From Hymenobacter aquaticus (GTDB lineage Bacteria; Bacteroidota; Bacteroidia; Cytophagales; Hymenobacteraceae), in NCBI RefSeq assembly GCF_004765605.1, contig NZ_SRLC01000002.1:992001-1056000 (forward strand): DNA of 64,000 nucleotides, in the 5' to 3' direction. Below, in pieces: positions 42,415 through 51,224 of this stretch. The first letter of the stretch is position 1; the number at the start of each line of letters is the position of its first letter. The notes below the pieces were generated by a model, which saw nothing but the letters and a program-made list of their open reading frames with translations, did no database searches and had not been told where the DNA came from. A program made the translations under genes and the position numbers.

Positions 42415-43971
42415 CTATTCCCGCTCGGCCAGGTTGTCCTTGGTGATGACGTCGACCAGGCCGTCTTCGCTGACCACGATAGCCATGCAGGGGTAGGGGC
42501 TGCTTTCCACGTAGCGGATGGCCGAGTTGTAGCGGGCTCCGCGGGTGCTGGTGCCGTGGCCCGAGGCCTTGCCGTCGAGGATGACGCCGATGGAGTAGCA
42601 GTACGAATCCGGGTCGACGAGCACGGCCCCGTCGATGGCCGTGACCAGGCGCGTGATGAGCGGGGTGAGCGGCACGGGCTCAATCAGGGTGCATTGCAGC
42701 TTGAGGCGGTCGGCTTCGGCCAGGGCTTCCGTCGTGACGACGACCAGGGTGCCGTGCTTCTGGCGGCTGGCTTCCACCACCACGTCCCAGAGGCGCTCCA
42801 CTTTGATGGGGTCGGTCAGCTCGAAGATGCGGCGCAGGTCTTTGCGGAACTGCAGGCGGTTGAGGCGGGGGCGGGGCAGGCTGGGCTGGCCGTAGTGGCT
42901 GCGCATGAGCACCTTGCCGTCGTGCTGAAACTCCCAGGCGTAGTGGGTCACGAAGTTGATCATGAACAGATCTTCGCGGCTGGCGTCGTAGGTGCCCACC
43001 AGGCGGCCTAGGGCGTACACGTTTTCGCCGTCGGCCAGCAGGCTAACGTCGGGCGTGGTCATTTCGAGCAGCTTGCGCACGGCCCGGTAGTCGGTGAGCG
43101 GGGTGGGGCAGGTTAGGGCAAATACTTCCTCCAGGTTGGGGTGGCGGCGGCGGGCCAGCAGCAGCTTACCGATGCCCTCGGCGCCTTCGTAGCGCAGCGA
43201 GGAAATGGTGTTGCAGGTGGCAAACAGCTTGGCCGTGGCCGGACTGATGCCCAGGGCCTGGGCCGGCGTGTCCATCAGCAGCTTGCCGGCGGCCCGCACC
43301 AGCTCGTCGGTTTCGCGGGGGCGCACCAGCATGCCCGAGCCGGGTTCGGGTTCGGTCAGAGCCTTCACGCACTCTTCCTGGAAGCGCAGCACGGCGGCCA
43401 GCACCAACGACGGCGCCACCGGCTTGCCATCGGTGTAGTAGCGGTCGGGGTGCAGCGACTGATGAATCTTGAGGGCCTTGCGGTTGAGTTGCAGTACGGT
43501 TACCACGTAGAAGCGGCCCACCAGAATAGGCCAGCCGGCGAAGTACTGGCTTTTGCCGCCCACCGCGTCGAGGGCCTCCTGGGTGGCCATGCGCAGGCCC
43601 ACGCCCTGGAAGCGCTTCCGGATGGTTTCCTCGGTGAGCTGCTCCCGGTCAGCCGGGGCCCAGGCGTAGGAATCCTGCATTTCCCGGCCCCGGGCCATGA
43701 TCTGGCCGAAGTGCTGAAAGTCGAGGCCGCAGTCGGCTGGCTCCAGGCACACCACGTCCTCCTCGCTGCGGCCCTGGGCGGCGGGAATGCCAATGAGAGT
43801 CACTTGCGGGGCCAGGTCGTCGTCGAGGGCATTGAAAATACCTTCGGCCATAGCCTGGGCCGCCTGCTGAAACCGGGCCTGGTAGGGCCAGATGGTGAGG
43901 GGGCCGGACACCGGCGGCGCGGGGATAGGAGCTACCGGCGGGGCCGACAATACGGGTAACGGGGCAAGCAT
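42415..43971 (-). CDS. DisA_N-like (diadenylate cyclase-type) protein with N-terminal sensor region
   Basis: 518 residues, cytoplasmic. The C-terminal about 120 residues resemble a DisA_N/DAC domain: a strand-turn AIDGAVLVDPDSYCYSIGVI with the DGA motif at residues 447-449, then GTSTRGARYNSAIRYV at about 474-488 in the place of the (G)TRHRAA motif, and CMAIVVSEDGLVDVI. The second motif is altered (R-G-A-R-Y-N rather than R-H-R), so c-di-AMP synthesis is uncertain. About 440 residues upstream hold no clear known domain, but the architecture matches the predicted 'DACNV' sensor + DAC class described for Bacteroidota. No signal peptide. Divergent cyclic-nucleotide chemistry is possible. Confidence 0.72.
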   Translation of the reverse strand: MLAPLPVLSAPPVAPIPAPPVSGPLTIWPYQARFQQAAQAMAEGIFNALDDDLAPQVTLIGIPAAQGRSEEDVVCLEPADCGLDFQHFGQIMARGREMQDSYAWAPADREQLTEETIRKRFQGVGLRMATQEALDAVGGKSQYFAGWPILVGRFYVVTVLQLNRKALKIHQSLHPDRYYTDGKPVAPSLVLAAVLRFQEECVKALTEPEPGSGMLVRPRETDELVRAAGKLLMDTPAQALGISPATAKLFATCNTISSLRYEGAEGIGKLLLARRRHPNLEEVFALTCPTPLTDYRAVRKLLEMTTPDVSLLADGENVYALGRLVGTYDASREDLFMINFVTHYAWEFQHDGKVLMRSHYGQPSLPRPRLNRLQFRKDLRRIFELTDPIKVERLWDVVVEASRQKHGTLVVVTTEALAEADRLKLQCTLIEPVPLTPLITRLVTAIDGAVLVDPDSYCYSIGVILDGKASGHGTSTRGARYNSAIRYVESSPYPCMAIVVSEDGLVDVITKDNLAERE

Positions 43972-44140
43972 AAGAATAGAAAGCAGGTGGAAGGAAGGGC
44001 AGCAAGAGCCGGCGCGGGCCGCGGGAAAAGTAGCTGGGTGGAAGACCGGCCGGGTAAAGAAGTAGACGAATCAGCGGCGCCGATATTCAACCAAGGCGCT
44101 GAAAAAAGCTGGTGAGCAGCAACGGCGGCGCGGAAAGGAA

Positions 44141-44947
44141 TCAGAGCAGCTGAAACAGCACCGGCAGCACCATTTTTTGCTTGACGGGCTTGCCCTGGTA
44201 CAAAGCCGGCTCCCACTTGGGCGCGGCCTTAATCAGGCGCAGGGCTTCCTCGTCGCAGCCCGCGCCCAGGCGCTTTACCAGCTTGACGTCGGTCAGGGAA
44301 CCGTCTTTCTGCACCATGAACTCAACCAGTACCTTGCCCTGAATGTTCTTTTTGCGGGCCAGGGCCGGGTAGCGCAGGTTTTTCTGGATCCATTCGAAGA
44401 AGGCGTCGGTGCCGCCCACGGGCCGGGCAGGCTGCTCGGCTTTCACTACCGTGGGGCCGTCATTTGCCTCGGGCTTCAGGGTTTCGGGCTCCCCGGTAGT
44501 GGCCGGGGCGGGGCCGCCGGCGCCCAGGGGCAGGTGAAACGTGACGGGAATGGTGACGCGCTGCCGCACTTTGGCGCCCTTGTTTTCGGCCGGCACCCAC
44601 TTGGGGCCGGCTTTAATCAGGCGAATGGCTTCGGCGTCGAGGGCCGGGTCGACGGGCGTTTTGGCCACGACCTCCGACACGCCGCCCGACTTTTCTACCA
44701 CGAAGGTTACTTCCACGGTGCCGCTGCGCCCGTGTTGCAGGGCGGCGGTGGGGTACTGCTGGTTTTTCTCGAGGTAGTCGGCGTAGCCCTGCAAGCCCAC
44801 GGTGGGCACGGCGGGCTTGGCCACCGCGTCGTAGACCTGGTCGGCGGGCGTTTTGGGATACTTGAGCTTCTGCTGGGCGTGGGCCACCGACGAAGCGGCG
44901 GAGGTCAGGGCGAGCAGCAGGGCCAGGCGGCGGGCAGTAGTGAGCAT
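44141..44947 (-). CDS. Energy transducer TonB-like protein with two TonB_C domains
   Basis: 268 residues from ATG 44947 (MLTTARRLALLL), chosen for its signal peptide. Two TonB C-terminal domains are in tandem: first about residues 60-140 (YPTAALQHGRSGTVEVTFVVEKSG) and second about 195-268 (LRYPALARKKNIQGKVLVEFMVQKDG...WEPALYQGKPVKQKMVLPVLF). A Pro/Thr/Glu linker separates them. No transmembrane anchor besides the signal is seen, unlike classic TonB. It is divergent from the RidA / TonB-dependent receptor pair. Confidence 0.8.
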   Translation of the reverse strand: MLTTARRLALLLALTSAASSVAHAQQKLKYPKTPADQVYDAVAKPAVPTVGLQGYADYLEKNQQYPTAALQHGRSGTVEVTFVVEKSGGVSEVVAKTPVDPALDAEAIRLIKAGPKWVPAENKGAKVRQRVTIPVTFHLPLGAGGPAPATTGEPETLKPEANDGPTVVKAEQPARPVGGTDAFFEWIQKNLRYPALARKKNIQGKVLVEFMVQKDGSLTDVKLVKRLGAGCDEEALRLIKAAPKWEPALYQGKPVKQKMVLPVLFQLL

Positions 44948-45043
44948 AGACAAGCAGGAGTTAGAAGGAGCAGCGCAGCCCAAGACAACAACCGCACCAG
45001 CTCAGAAACGAACTATTGCAGTACGGATTGCGCCGTAATTCGG

Positions 45044-45051
45044 TAGTTTTG
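45044..45051 (+). promoter_or_regulatory. -7 box TAGTTTTG, leaderless, for the RidA gene
   Basis: Exact TAnnTTTG ending 5 bp before the ATG at 45057, implying translation begins at or very near the transcript start. Confidence 0.6.
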
Positions 45052-45056
45052 ACGGT

Positions 45057-45497
45057 ATGCAACCTGACGAAACCTCTACCGCGCACAATTCTTCCCGGGC
45101 TCCCGAGCCCGTGGGCCTTTATCCGCACGCCCGCCGGGCCGGCAACTTGCTGTTTCTCTCGGGCGTGGGCCCGCGGCAGCGCGGCCAGAAAGCCATTCCC
45201 GGCGTGGAGCTGTCGGAAGATAACGAAATCGTGCGCTACGACTTTGAAAGCCAGTGCCACGCCGTGTTTCAGAACGTGCGCTACATTCTGGAGGAAGCCG
45301 GCTCCCGCTGGGAAGACCTGGTGGACGTGACGGTGTTTCTGACCAACATGAAGGACGACTTCGCCACCTACAACCGCCTCTACGCCGAGTATTTCCAGAG
45401 CAACCAGCCCTGCCGCACCACGGTGGAAATCAACTGCCTGCCCACGCCCATTGCCATTGAGCTTAAGTGCATTGCCGTCATCGGCGAAGGGCGCTAG
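45057..45497 (+). CDS. RidA/Rid-family enamine-imine deaminase, 2-aminomuconate deaminase-like
   Basis: 146-residue cytoplasmic Rid-fold protein. The strong block GLYPHARRAGNLLFLSGVGPR, then IVRYDFESQCHAVFQNVRYILEEAG, VDVTVFLTNMKDDFATYNRLYAEYF and PCRTTVEINCLPTPIAIELKCIAV match the family in which 2-aminomuconate deaminase falls. The conserved Arg of the Rid active site is in PCRTTVE. No other kynurenine or aminophenol genes are near, so the exact substrate is open. The TonB-dependent receptor starts 33 bp downstream, suggesting co-transcription. Confidence 0.82.
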   Translation: MQPDETSTAHNSSRAPEPVGLYPHARRAGNLLFLSGVGPRQRGQKAIPGVELSEDNEIVRYDFESQCHAVFQNVRYILEEAGSRWEDLVDVTVFLTNMKDDFATYNRLYAEYFQSNQPCRTTVEINCLPTPIAIELKCIAVIGEGR

Positions 45498-45530
45498 GGA
45501 CCTGACGGCAAGCATTTATCCTGAGAGTCG

Positions 45531-47738
45531 ATGAAGAAAACCATACCCTTCGTGGTGGCCAGCTTGTTCGGGTTCGAGGAAGTAGCAGCCCAAAACATCC
45601 GCCCCGATACGCTGCGCGTCATTGGTCTGAGCGAGGTGGTCGTGTCGGCCAACCGCGTGCGGGAGCGGCGCGCCGACGTGCCCCAGCAGATTGACGTGCT
45701 GCGCGCCGCCCAGATCCGGCTGCAAAACCCGATGACCACGGCCGACGCCCTGCTCAATACCGGCCAGGTATTCGTGCAGAAGTCGCAGTTTGGGGGCGGC
45801 AGCCCGGTTATCCGGGGCTTCGAGGCCAACAAGATTCTGCTGGTCGTGGACGGGGTGCGGATGAACAACGCCATTTACCGGGCCGGTCATTTGCAGAACA
45901 TTCTCTCGACCGACGCCAACGTGCTGGACCGCGTCGAGGTGCTCAGCGGGGCGGGCTCCGTGCTGTACGGCACCGACGCGCTGGGCGGCGTTATCAGCCT
46001 GCTGACCAAGAACCCGCTGCTCGCCGACAGTACCACGGGCACCGGGCCGCGGGTGCGCACCAGCAACCTCGTGCGTTACGGCACGGCGGCCCGGGAAAAA
46101 ACGGCCCACACCGACCTGAGTTTGGGCTGGCAGAAGTTTGGCTCGCTCACCAGCATCACCGCCTCCGACTTCGACGACCTGCGCAAGGGCCGCCGCGACT
46201 ATAAATCCTTTCCCGGCTTCGGCGAAAACCTGCGCTACGTGGAGCGGCAGGATGGCAAGGACGTGGTGGTGCCCAACGACAACGTAAACATTCAGCGGCA
46301 GTCGGGCTACCGGCAGCTGGCGGTGCTGCAGAAGTTTCTGTACCGGCCCAGCGCCCGCCAGCAGCACACCCTGAACGTGCAGTACTCCACCACTTCCGAC
46401 GTGCCCCGCTACGACCGGCTGCAGGAGTACCGCAACGGCGCGCTGCGCTTCGCCGAATGGAACTACGGCCCGGAGAAGCGGTTTTTCGCCAGCTACCAGT
46501 TCCAGTACTCCCGTCCCACGCTGCTGTTCGACATGGTGCGCCTGACGCCCGCCGTGCAGAAGGTGAACGAGAGCCGCCTGTCGCGCCCCTTCGGCCGCGA
46601 CACCCGGGACGAAAACCTGGAGGAAGTGAAAATCGGGTCGGTAAACCTGGACTTGTTCAAGCAGATCGGGCGGCACGAGCTGCGCTACGGGGCCGAGGCC
46701 GCCCACAACAAGGTGGAAAGCATCGGGCGCAACGTGAACATCGTTACGGGCCAGACCAAGGGCATTGCCACGCGCTACCCCAACGGCTCGACCTACGCCA
46801 CGACCGGCGTGTACGCCTCCCACAACTGGGAAATCACGCCCCAGCTGATTTTGTCGGACGGGTTGCGCTTCAGCACGGTGCGTTTGAAGGCCAATTTCAA
46901 CCCCGAGTTCTTCAAGTCCAGCCTGCTGAACTCTGACCAGAAATCAGCGTCCCTGAATGGCAACCTGGGGTTGGTCTGGATGCTGCCGGCGGGCTTCCGG
47001 GTGAGCGGGTTGCTGTCGACCGGCTTCCGCAACCCCAACCTGGACGACGTCAGCAAAACCTTTGAGCAGAACAACGGCACGCTCATCGTGCCCAACCCCG
47101 ACCTGAAGCCCGAGCAGATTTTCTACCGCGAGGCCGAAGTGTCGCAGACCATCGAAGGCCGGCTGCACGTAGCCGTCACGGGCTTCTACAGCACCCTGAC
47201 CGACGCCATTGTGGTGCGGCCCTACACCGCCCCCGACGGCTCGACGACGACCGTGTACAACAACCAGACCTTCGTCACGGTGGCCAATACCAACGCCAGC
47301 AAGGCCCGCGTCTACGGCTTCAGCGGCCGGTTAAATGCCGCCTTGCTCGACCATTGGAGCGCCCAGGCCTCGGCCACCTACACCAACGGCCGCGTGCTGA
47401 CCACCGACGTGCCGCTGGACCACATTCCGCCGGTGTACGGCCGCGGGGCCATTACCTACCAAAGCCGCCGCCTCACGGCCGAAGCCTCCGTGCTGTTCAA
47501 CGGCCGCAAGGGCGTGGCCGACTACAGCCCCTCGGGCGAAGACAACCTGATTCAGAACACGCCGGTGGGCGCTTTGGGCTGGCAAACGTTTAACCTGCGA
47601 ACCACTTTCCAGGTCACCCGGGAGTGGAGCGTGCAGTCGGGCCTGGAGAACATTCTGGACCAGAGCTACCGGCCCTTCGCCTCGGGCATCAACGCGGCGG
47701 GCCGGAATTTCTACCTGACGGTGCGGTTTGAGCACTAG
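45531..47738 (+). CDS. TonB-dependent outer-membrane receptor
   Basis: 735 residues, signal peptide ending EVAAQN. The plug domain covers about residues 35-160 (EVVVSANRVRERRADVPQQI, GGGSPVIRGFEANKILLVVDGVRMNNAIYR, VLSGAGSVLYGTDALGGVI), followed by a beta barrel that ends with the aromatic terminal strand NFYLTVRFEH. There is no CarboxypepD_reg-like N-terminal extension and no SusD partner, so an iron, heme or cobalamin ligand is more likely than a glycan, but it is not determined. It is close after the RidA gene. Confidence 0.9.
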   Translation: MKKTIPFVVASLFGFEEVAAQNIRPDTLRVIGLSEVVVSANRVRERRADVPQQIDVLRAAQIRLQNPMTTADALLNTGQVFVQKSQFGGGSPVIRGFEANKILLVVDGVRMNNAIYRAGHLQNILSTDANVLDRVEVLSGAGSVLYGTDALGGVISLLTKNPLLADSTTGTGPRVRTSNLVRYGTAAREKTAHTDLSLGWQKFGSLTSITASDFDDLRKGRRDYKSFPGFGENLRYVERQDGKDVVVPNDNVNIQRQSGYRQLAVLQKFLYRPSARQQHTLNVQYSTTSDVPRYDRLQEYRNGALRFAEWNYGPEKRFFASYQFQYSRPTLLFDMVRLTPAVQKVNESRLSRPFGRDTRDENLEEVKIGSVNLDLFKQIGRHELRYGAEAAHNKVESIGRNVNIVTGQTKGIATRYPNGSTYATTGVYASHNWEITPQLILSDGLRFSTVRLKANFNPEFFKSSLLNSDQKSASLNGNLGLVWMLPAGFRVSGLLSTGFRNPNLDDVSKTFEQNNGTLIVPNPDLKPEQIFYREAEVSQTIEGRLHVAVTGFYSTLTDAIVVRPYTAPDGSTTTVYNNQTFVTVANTNASKARVYGFSGRLNAALLDHWSAQASATYTNGRVLTTDVPLDHIPPVYGRGAITYQSRRLTAEASVLFNGRKGVADYSPSGEDNLIQNTPVGALGWQTFNLRTTFQVTREWSVQSGLENILDQSYRPFASGINAAGRNFYLTVRFEH

Positions 47739-47775
47739 GCCGCGCCACAACGCAGGACGGGGAGGGTGGGAGTGT

Positions 47776-47783
47776 TACTTTTG
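47776..47783 (+). promoter_or_regulatory. -7 box TACTTTTG for the MutS-like gene
   Basis: Exact TAnnTTTG match, 23 bp before the GTG start at 47807. Confidence 0.55.
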
Positions 47784-47806
47784 ACGCTCTCACCCTTTTT
47801 TGCGTC

Positions 47807-49639
47807 GTGCCCGTATCCTCCGCCTTCCGTCCGCTGGTCCTTGCCCCGGCCGAGCTGTTCACCGAAAACCTGGCCGCCCACACCGTCCAGGAACGCCACT
47901 ACGCCACCCGGCACCGGGCCGTGGCCTGGGTGCGGGTGGCGGCGTTTGGCGCCAGCATAGCGGCGGTGTGGTGGCTGTTTTCGCGCGGCGAGCTGCCGGC
48001 TGTGTTTGCCGTGGCGGCCCTGGCCTACGTGGTGTTTCTGCTGCTGGTGCGCTGGCACTCGGCCGTGGGCTACCAGCGGGAGCATTACCGGCTGCTGGCT
48101 CAGCTCAACCAGGATGAGCTGGCCCGGCTGGCGGGTCAGCTCAGCGGCTTCGACGCCGGCACGCGCTACCTCGACCCCACCCACCCCTACACGGCCGACC
48201 TTGACGTATTCGGTCCCCACTCGCTCTACCAGCTGCTGAACCGCGCCACCTCCCGCCTGGGCCACGACTGGCTGGCCGGCTGGCTGCTCAGCGGTGCGGC
48301 GCCGGCAGTGGTGCGGCAGCGGCAGCAGGCCGTGGCCGAGCTGGCTCCCGACGTGGCCTGGCAGCAGGAATGGCAGGCCCGGGCCAAACATTACCCCAAA
48401 CAGGATGCCGACCCGCGCCAGTTTACGGAGTGGCTGCGGCAGCCCGATTTCTTCCGGGGCAAAGCCTGGCTGAAAGTGCTGCTCCTGGTTTTGCCGCCCC
48501 TGGCCGTGGCCAGCGTGGGGCTATGGCTGGTGGGTTACTCGGCCCGGCCGGTGCTGGTGGCCGTGCTGGTGCTGGGCGGCCTGAACGGCGTGTTCCGGCA
48601 GGCTCGGGCCGAATACTACCGCCACAGCAGCTCCATGCGCGACGCGCTACGGGCCTACTGGGCGCAGCTGGCCTGGTTTGAGGCCCGCGCCTGGACCGCT
48701 CCCCGGCTGCAAGAGCTGCACGCCACCCTGCACGCCGGCTCCGGGCAGCCCGCTTCCGTGCTCATGGGGCAGCTGACGCGCATCACGGGCCTATTTTCCA
48801 TCCGGGAAAGCGCCTTGGTAGCCGTGGTGGCCAACAACATCCTGCTCTGGGACCTGGGCTGCATGTGGCTGCTGGAATGCTGGAAAGCCCGCCTCGGCGG
48901 CCAGCTCGACGCCATGCTGGAAGTGGGCGCCGAGCTGGAAGCCCTGGTAAGCCTGGCCGGGTTTCAGGCGGCCAACCCCGACTACGCCGTGCCCGCGCTG
49001 AGCGACACGCCGCTGGAAGTAACGGCCGAAGCCCTGGGGCACCCACTCATCTTCACCCGGCAGCGCATCCGCAACGACTTCAGCAGCCGGGGCGCGGGCC
49101 AGACGGGCATTATCACGGGCTCGAACATGTCGGGCAAAAGCACGTTTCTGCGCACGGTGGGGCTGAACATGGTGCTGGCCCAGGCCGGGGCGGTGGTCTG
49201 CGCCCGGGCGTTGCGGCTGGCCCCGGCCCAGGTATACACCGCCATGCGCACCCAGGACAACCTGGCCGAAAGCACCTCTTCGTTCTACGCCGAGCTCAAG
49301 CGCCTGCGCCTGCTGCTGGAGCTGACGGCCACCGGCCAGCCCGTGTTTTACCTGCTCGACGAAATCCTGAAGGGTACCAACTCCCGCGACCGGCACCGCG
49401 GCGCCCAGGCCCTGATCCGGCAGCTGCACCAGCGCCCGGCCAGCGGCCTGGTCAGCACCCACGACCTGGAGCTGGCCGCTATGGCCCAGGAGCTGCCCGG
49501 CGCCGTGACCAACTACAGCTTCAACAGCACCATCGAGGGCGACGAAATCCGCTTCGACTACCGCCTCACGCCCGGCGCCTGCCGCGAGTTCAACGCCAGC
49601 AAGCTCATGCAGCTCATGGGCATAGCGGTGAATGAGTGA
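47807..49639 (+). CDS. Membrane-anchored MutS-like ATPase
   Basis: 610 residues from a GTG (VPVSSAFRPLV) with a promoter box upstream. The C-terminal ATPase is MutS-like: GSNMSGKSTFLRTVGLNMVL with Walker Lys444, AESTSSFYAELKRLRLLL, FYLLDEILKGTNSRDRHRG (Walker B) and VSTHDLELAAMA. Two hydrophobic pairs lie in the N-terminal half (WVRVAAFGASIAAVWWLF with VFAVAALAYVVFLLL near residues 50-85; LLLVLPPLAVASVGLWLVG with VLVAVLVLGGLNGVF near 220-265). Classic MutS has neither. The mismatch-binding domain with its Phe-x-Glu motif is missing. So the protein is a MutS-family ATPase in the membrane, role unknown. Confidence 0.8.
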   Translation: MPVSSAFRPLVLAPAELFTENLAAHTVQERHYATRHRAVAWVRVAAFGASIAAVWWLFSRGELPAVFAVAALAYVVFLLLVRWHSAVGYQREHYRLLAQLNQDELARLAGQLSGFDAGTRYLDPTHPYTADLDVFGPHSLYQLLNRATSRLGHDWLAGWLLSGAAPAVVRQRQQAVAELAPDVAWQQEWQARAKHYPKQDADPRQFTEWLRQPDFFRGKAWLKVLLLVLPPLAVASVGLWLVGYSARPVLVAVLVLGGLNGVFRQARAEYYRHSSSMRDALRAYWAQLAWFEARAWTAPRLQELHATLHAGSGQPASVLMGQLTRITGLFSIRESALVAVVANNILLWDLGCMWLLECWKARLGGQLDAMLEVGAELEALVSLAGFQAANPDYAVPALSDTPLEVTAEALGHPLIFTRQRIRNDFSSRGAGQTGIITGSNMSGKSTFLRTVGLNMVLAQAGAVVCARALRLAPAQVYTAMRTQDNLAESTSSFYAELKRLRLLLELTATGQPVFYLLDEILKGTNSRDRHRGAQALIRQLHQRPASGLVSTHDLELAAMAQELPGAVTNYSFNSTIEGDEIRFDYRLTPGACREFNASKLMQLMGIAVNE

Positions 49640-49817
49640 GGTGGTGAATGAGTGAAGTTGACGCGTTGTCTTCTCTACTCCGCTATTTCTTCCCAACGCT
49701 CGGCCGATGCTGCCGTAAGCAACAACCTGCCCCGTAGGGCGCAGTAAGGTGAGCGGCCCAGCCGGCCCAGAACGAAAAACTCACTCATTCACTCATTCAC
49801 TCATTCACTCATTCACC
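49625..49817. repeat. Inverted GAATGAGTGA / TCACTCATTC word arrays
   Basis: GGTGAATGAGTGA occurs twice at a 15-bp step at 49628-49656, beginning inside the last codons of the MutS-like gene. Five complementary words in tight 8-bp period (CATTCACT) occupy 49790-49815, ending just before the GTG of the bestrophin gene. Spacer of about 135 bp is unrelated. Architecture equals that of the other word-array blocks. Confidence 0.65.
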
Positions 49818-49821
49818 ACTC

Positions 49822-50790
49822 GTGTACATCCGGGAAAATCTTCGTTGGCGTGTTATCTGGAAGTATGCCTGGCGCAGCGTGCTGCTCTTTACGCTCTATT
49901 CCCTGCTGATTTGCGGGCTGTACGCGGGAGCCAAGCTGACTTTTATTGCTATTCCGTGGCAGCCGGTGGCTACCCTGGGCATTGCCGTGTCGTTCTACAT
50001 CGGCTTCAAGAATAACGGCTCCTACGACCGGTTCTGGGAAGGGCGGCAGCTGTGGGGCGGCATCGTGAATGCCAGCCGCACCTGGGCCATCAAGGCCCTG
50101 GAGTTCGTGACGTCGGTGGTGGATGCGCCCAACGTGGAGGCCCCGGCCGCCAGTGCCCACGAGCTGAGCCACCGCCACCGCCAGCTGGTATACCGCCACC
50201 TGGCCTGGTGCAACGCCCTGCGCCTGAACCTGCGCCGCCAGCCCGAGCTGTGGGATGAGCAGGTGGCCCCGTTTCTGGATGCCGACGAGTCGGAGGTGAT
50301 GCGGCGCAAGCAGAACCCGCCGGCCCACCTGCTGCGCAAGCAGGCCGCCGAGCTGCGGATTCTGCGCGAGGAGCGCGGCCTGCTCAACGACTTCCAGCAC
50401 GTGTCGATGGTCGAAACCCTGGAGCAGCTCTACACCCTGCAGGGCGGCTGTGAGCGAATCAAGAATACCCCGTTTCCGCGCCAGTACGCCTTTTTTAGCT
50501 ACGTATTCGTGTGGCTGTTTACGGCCCTGCTGCCGCTGGGCCTGCTGGGCGAGTTTTCCAAGCTGGGGCCCACGCACGTGTGGCTCACGGTGCCGTTTTC
50601 GGTGCTGGTTTCCTGGGTGTTCAACACCATCGAGGTAGTAGGCCATACCAGCGAAAATCCCTTCGACAACCAGATGAACGACGTGCCCATGACGGCCCTG
50701 TGCCGCAGCATCGAAATCGACCTGCGCGAAATGCTGGGCGAAACCACCCTGCCGTCCCGCCTTGAACCCATCGACGACATTCTGTACTAA
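49822..50790 (+). CDS. Bestrophin-family (UPF0187 / RFP-TM) ion channel protein
   Basis: 322 residues from GTG 49822 (VYIRENLRWRVIW). It has the bacterial bestrophin pattern: two N-terminal membrane segments (LLFTLYSLLICGLYAGA and WQPVATLGIAVSFYIGF), then the conserved NGSYDRFWEGRQLWGGIVNASRTW, a cytoplasmic helical part, and a second hydrophobic pair at about residues 215-255 (FFSYVFVWLFTALLPLGLLG and VWLTVPFSVLVSWVFNTIE). The tail ENPFDNQMNDVPMTALCRSIEIDLREMLGE matches the family's conserved C-terminus. Likely an anion or cation channel of the inner membrane. Confidence 0.88.
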   Translation: MYIRENLRWRVIWKYAWRSVLLFTLYSLLICGLYAGAKLTFIAIPWQPVATLGIAVSFYIGFKNNGSYDRFWEGRQLWGGIVNASRTWAIKALEFVTSVVDAPNVEAPAASAHELSHRHRQLVYRHLAWCNALRLNLRRQPELWDEQVAPFLDADESEVMRRKQNPPAHLLRKQAAELRILREERGLLNDFQHVSMVETLEQLYTLQGGCERIKNTPFPRQYAFFSYVFVWLFTALLPLGLLGEFSKLGPTHVWLTVPFSVLVSWVFNTIEVVGHTSENPFDNQMNDVPMTALCRSIEIDLREMLGETTLPSRLEPIDDILY

Positions 50791-51224
50791 TTCCGGCCTG
50801 CTGCTGCTGGCGGAAAAGGGCTGGCAATCGGCCCGCCGCGCTTTCGCCGGAATAATTCATAGCTATTCAAAGATATAGCTGAGCCGCCGCTGCTTCCGCC
50901 CGGCCCTCCCCAGGGCTGGGCGGAAGCGTTTTCAGGGCTTTCGGTGGGGGCCGGCCCGGGTAGGCTGAGCCAGCTGGGGGCGGGTAGGGTAATTGTATTT
51001 ATTTTATTTCGGGTATAAATAAGAAACTATTATATTCAGAATGAGTGTCTTACGGCTGAAAATATTCGGGCCGCTGAGCAGCCCATCCATCCTCTGATAC
51101 GTATTTATATACCCGTTGCTACCCGTTGGTTGGTGCTGTTTTCTTGCCAAGCGCCGTCTTGCCCGTTTGTTTCCGCCCTGCCCTTCTGCTGCCAAACCCT
51201 ACTAACCATTTTTGACCAGTACCC
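50791..51224. other. 434-bp gap: terminator, then AT-rich region before a STAS-like gene
   Basis: After the bestrophin gene comes GCTTCCGCCC...GGGCGGAAGC at 50892-50927, followed by GTTTT, a terminator. From about 50990 to 51115 the DNA is markedly AT-rich for this genome (GTATTTATTTTATTTCGGG, TAAGAAACTATTATATTC), as expected of a promoter region. No gene is supported here. Confidence 0.55.
50892..50931 (+). terminator. Terminator after the bestrophin gene
   Basis: GCTTCCGCCC / GGGCGGAAGC with a secondary GGCCCTCCCCAGGGCT inside; followed by GTTTT. Confidence 0.75.

Noticed and set aside
51004..51195. Small minus-strand frame in the AT-rich gap
   Set aside because: No family resemblance or start signal, and it runs over the promoter region of the STAS-like gene.
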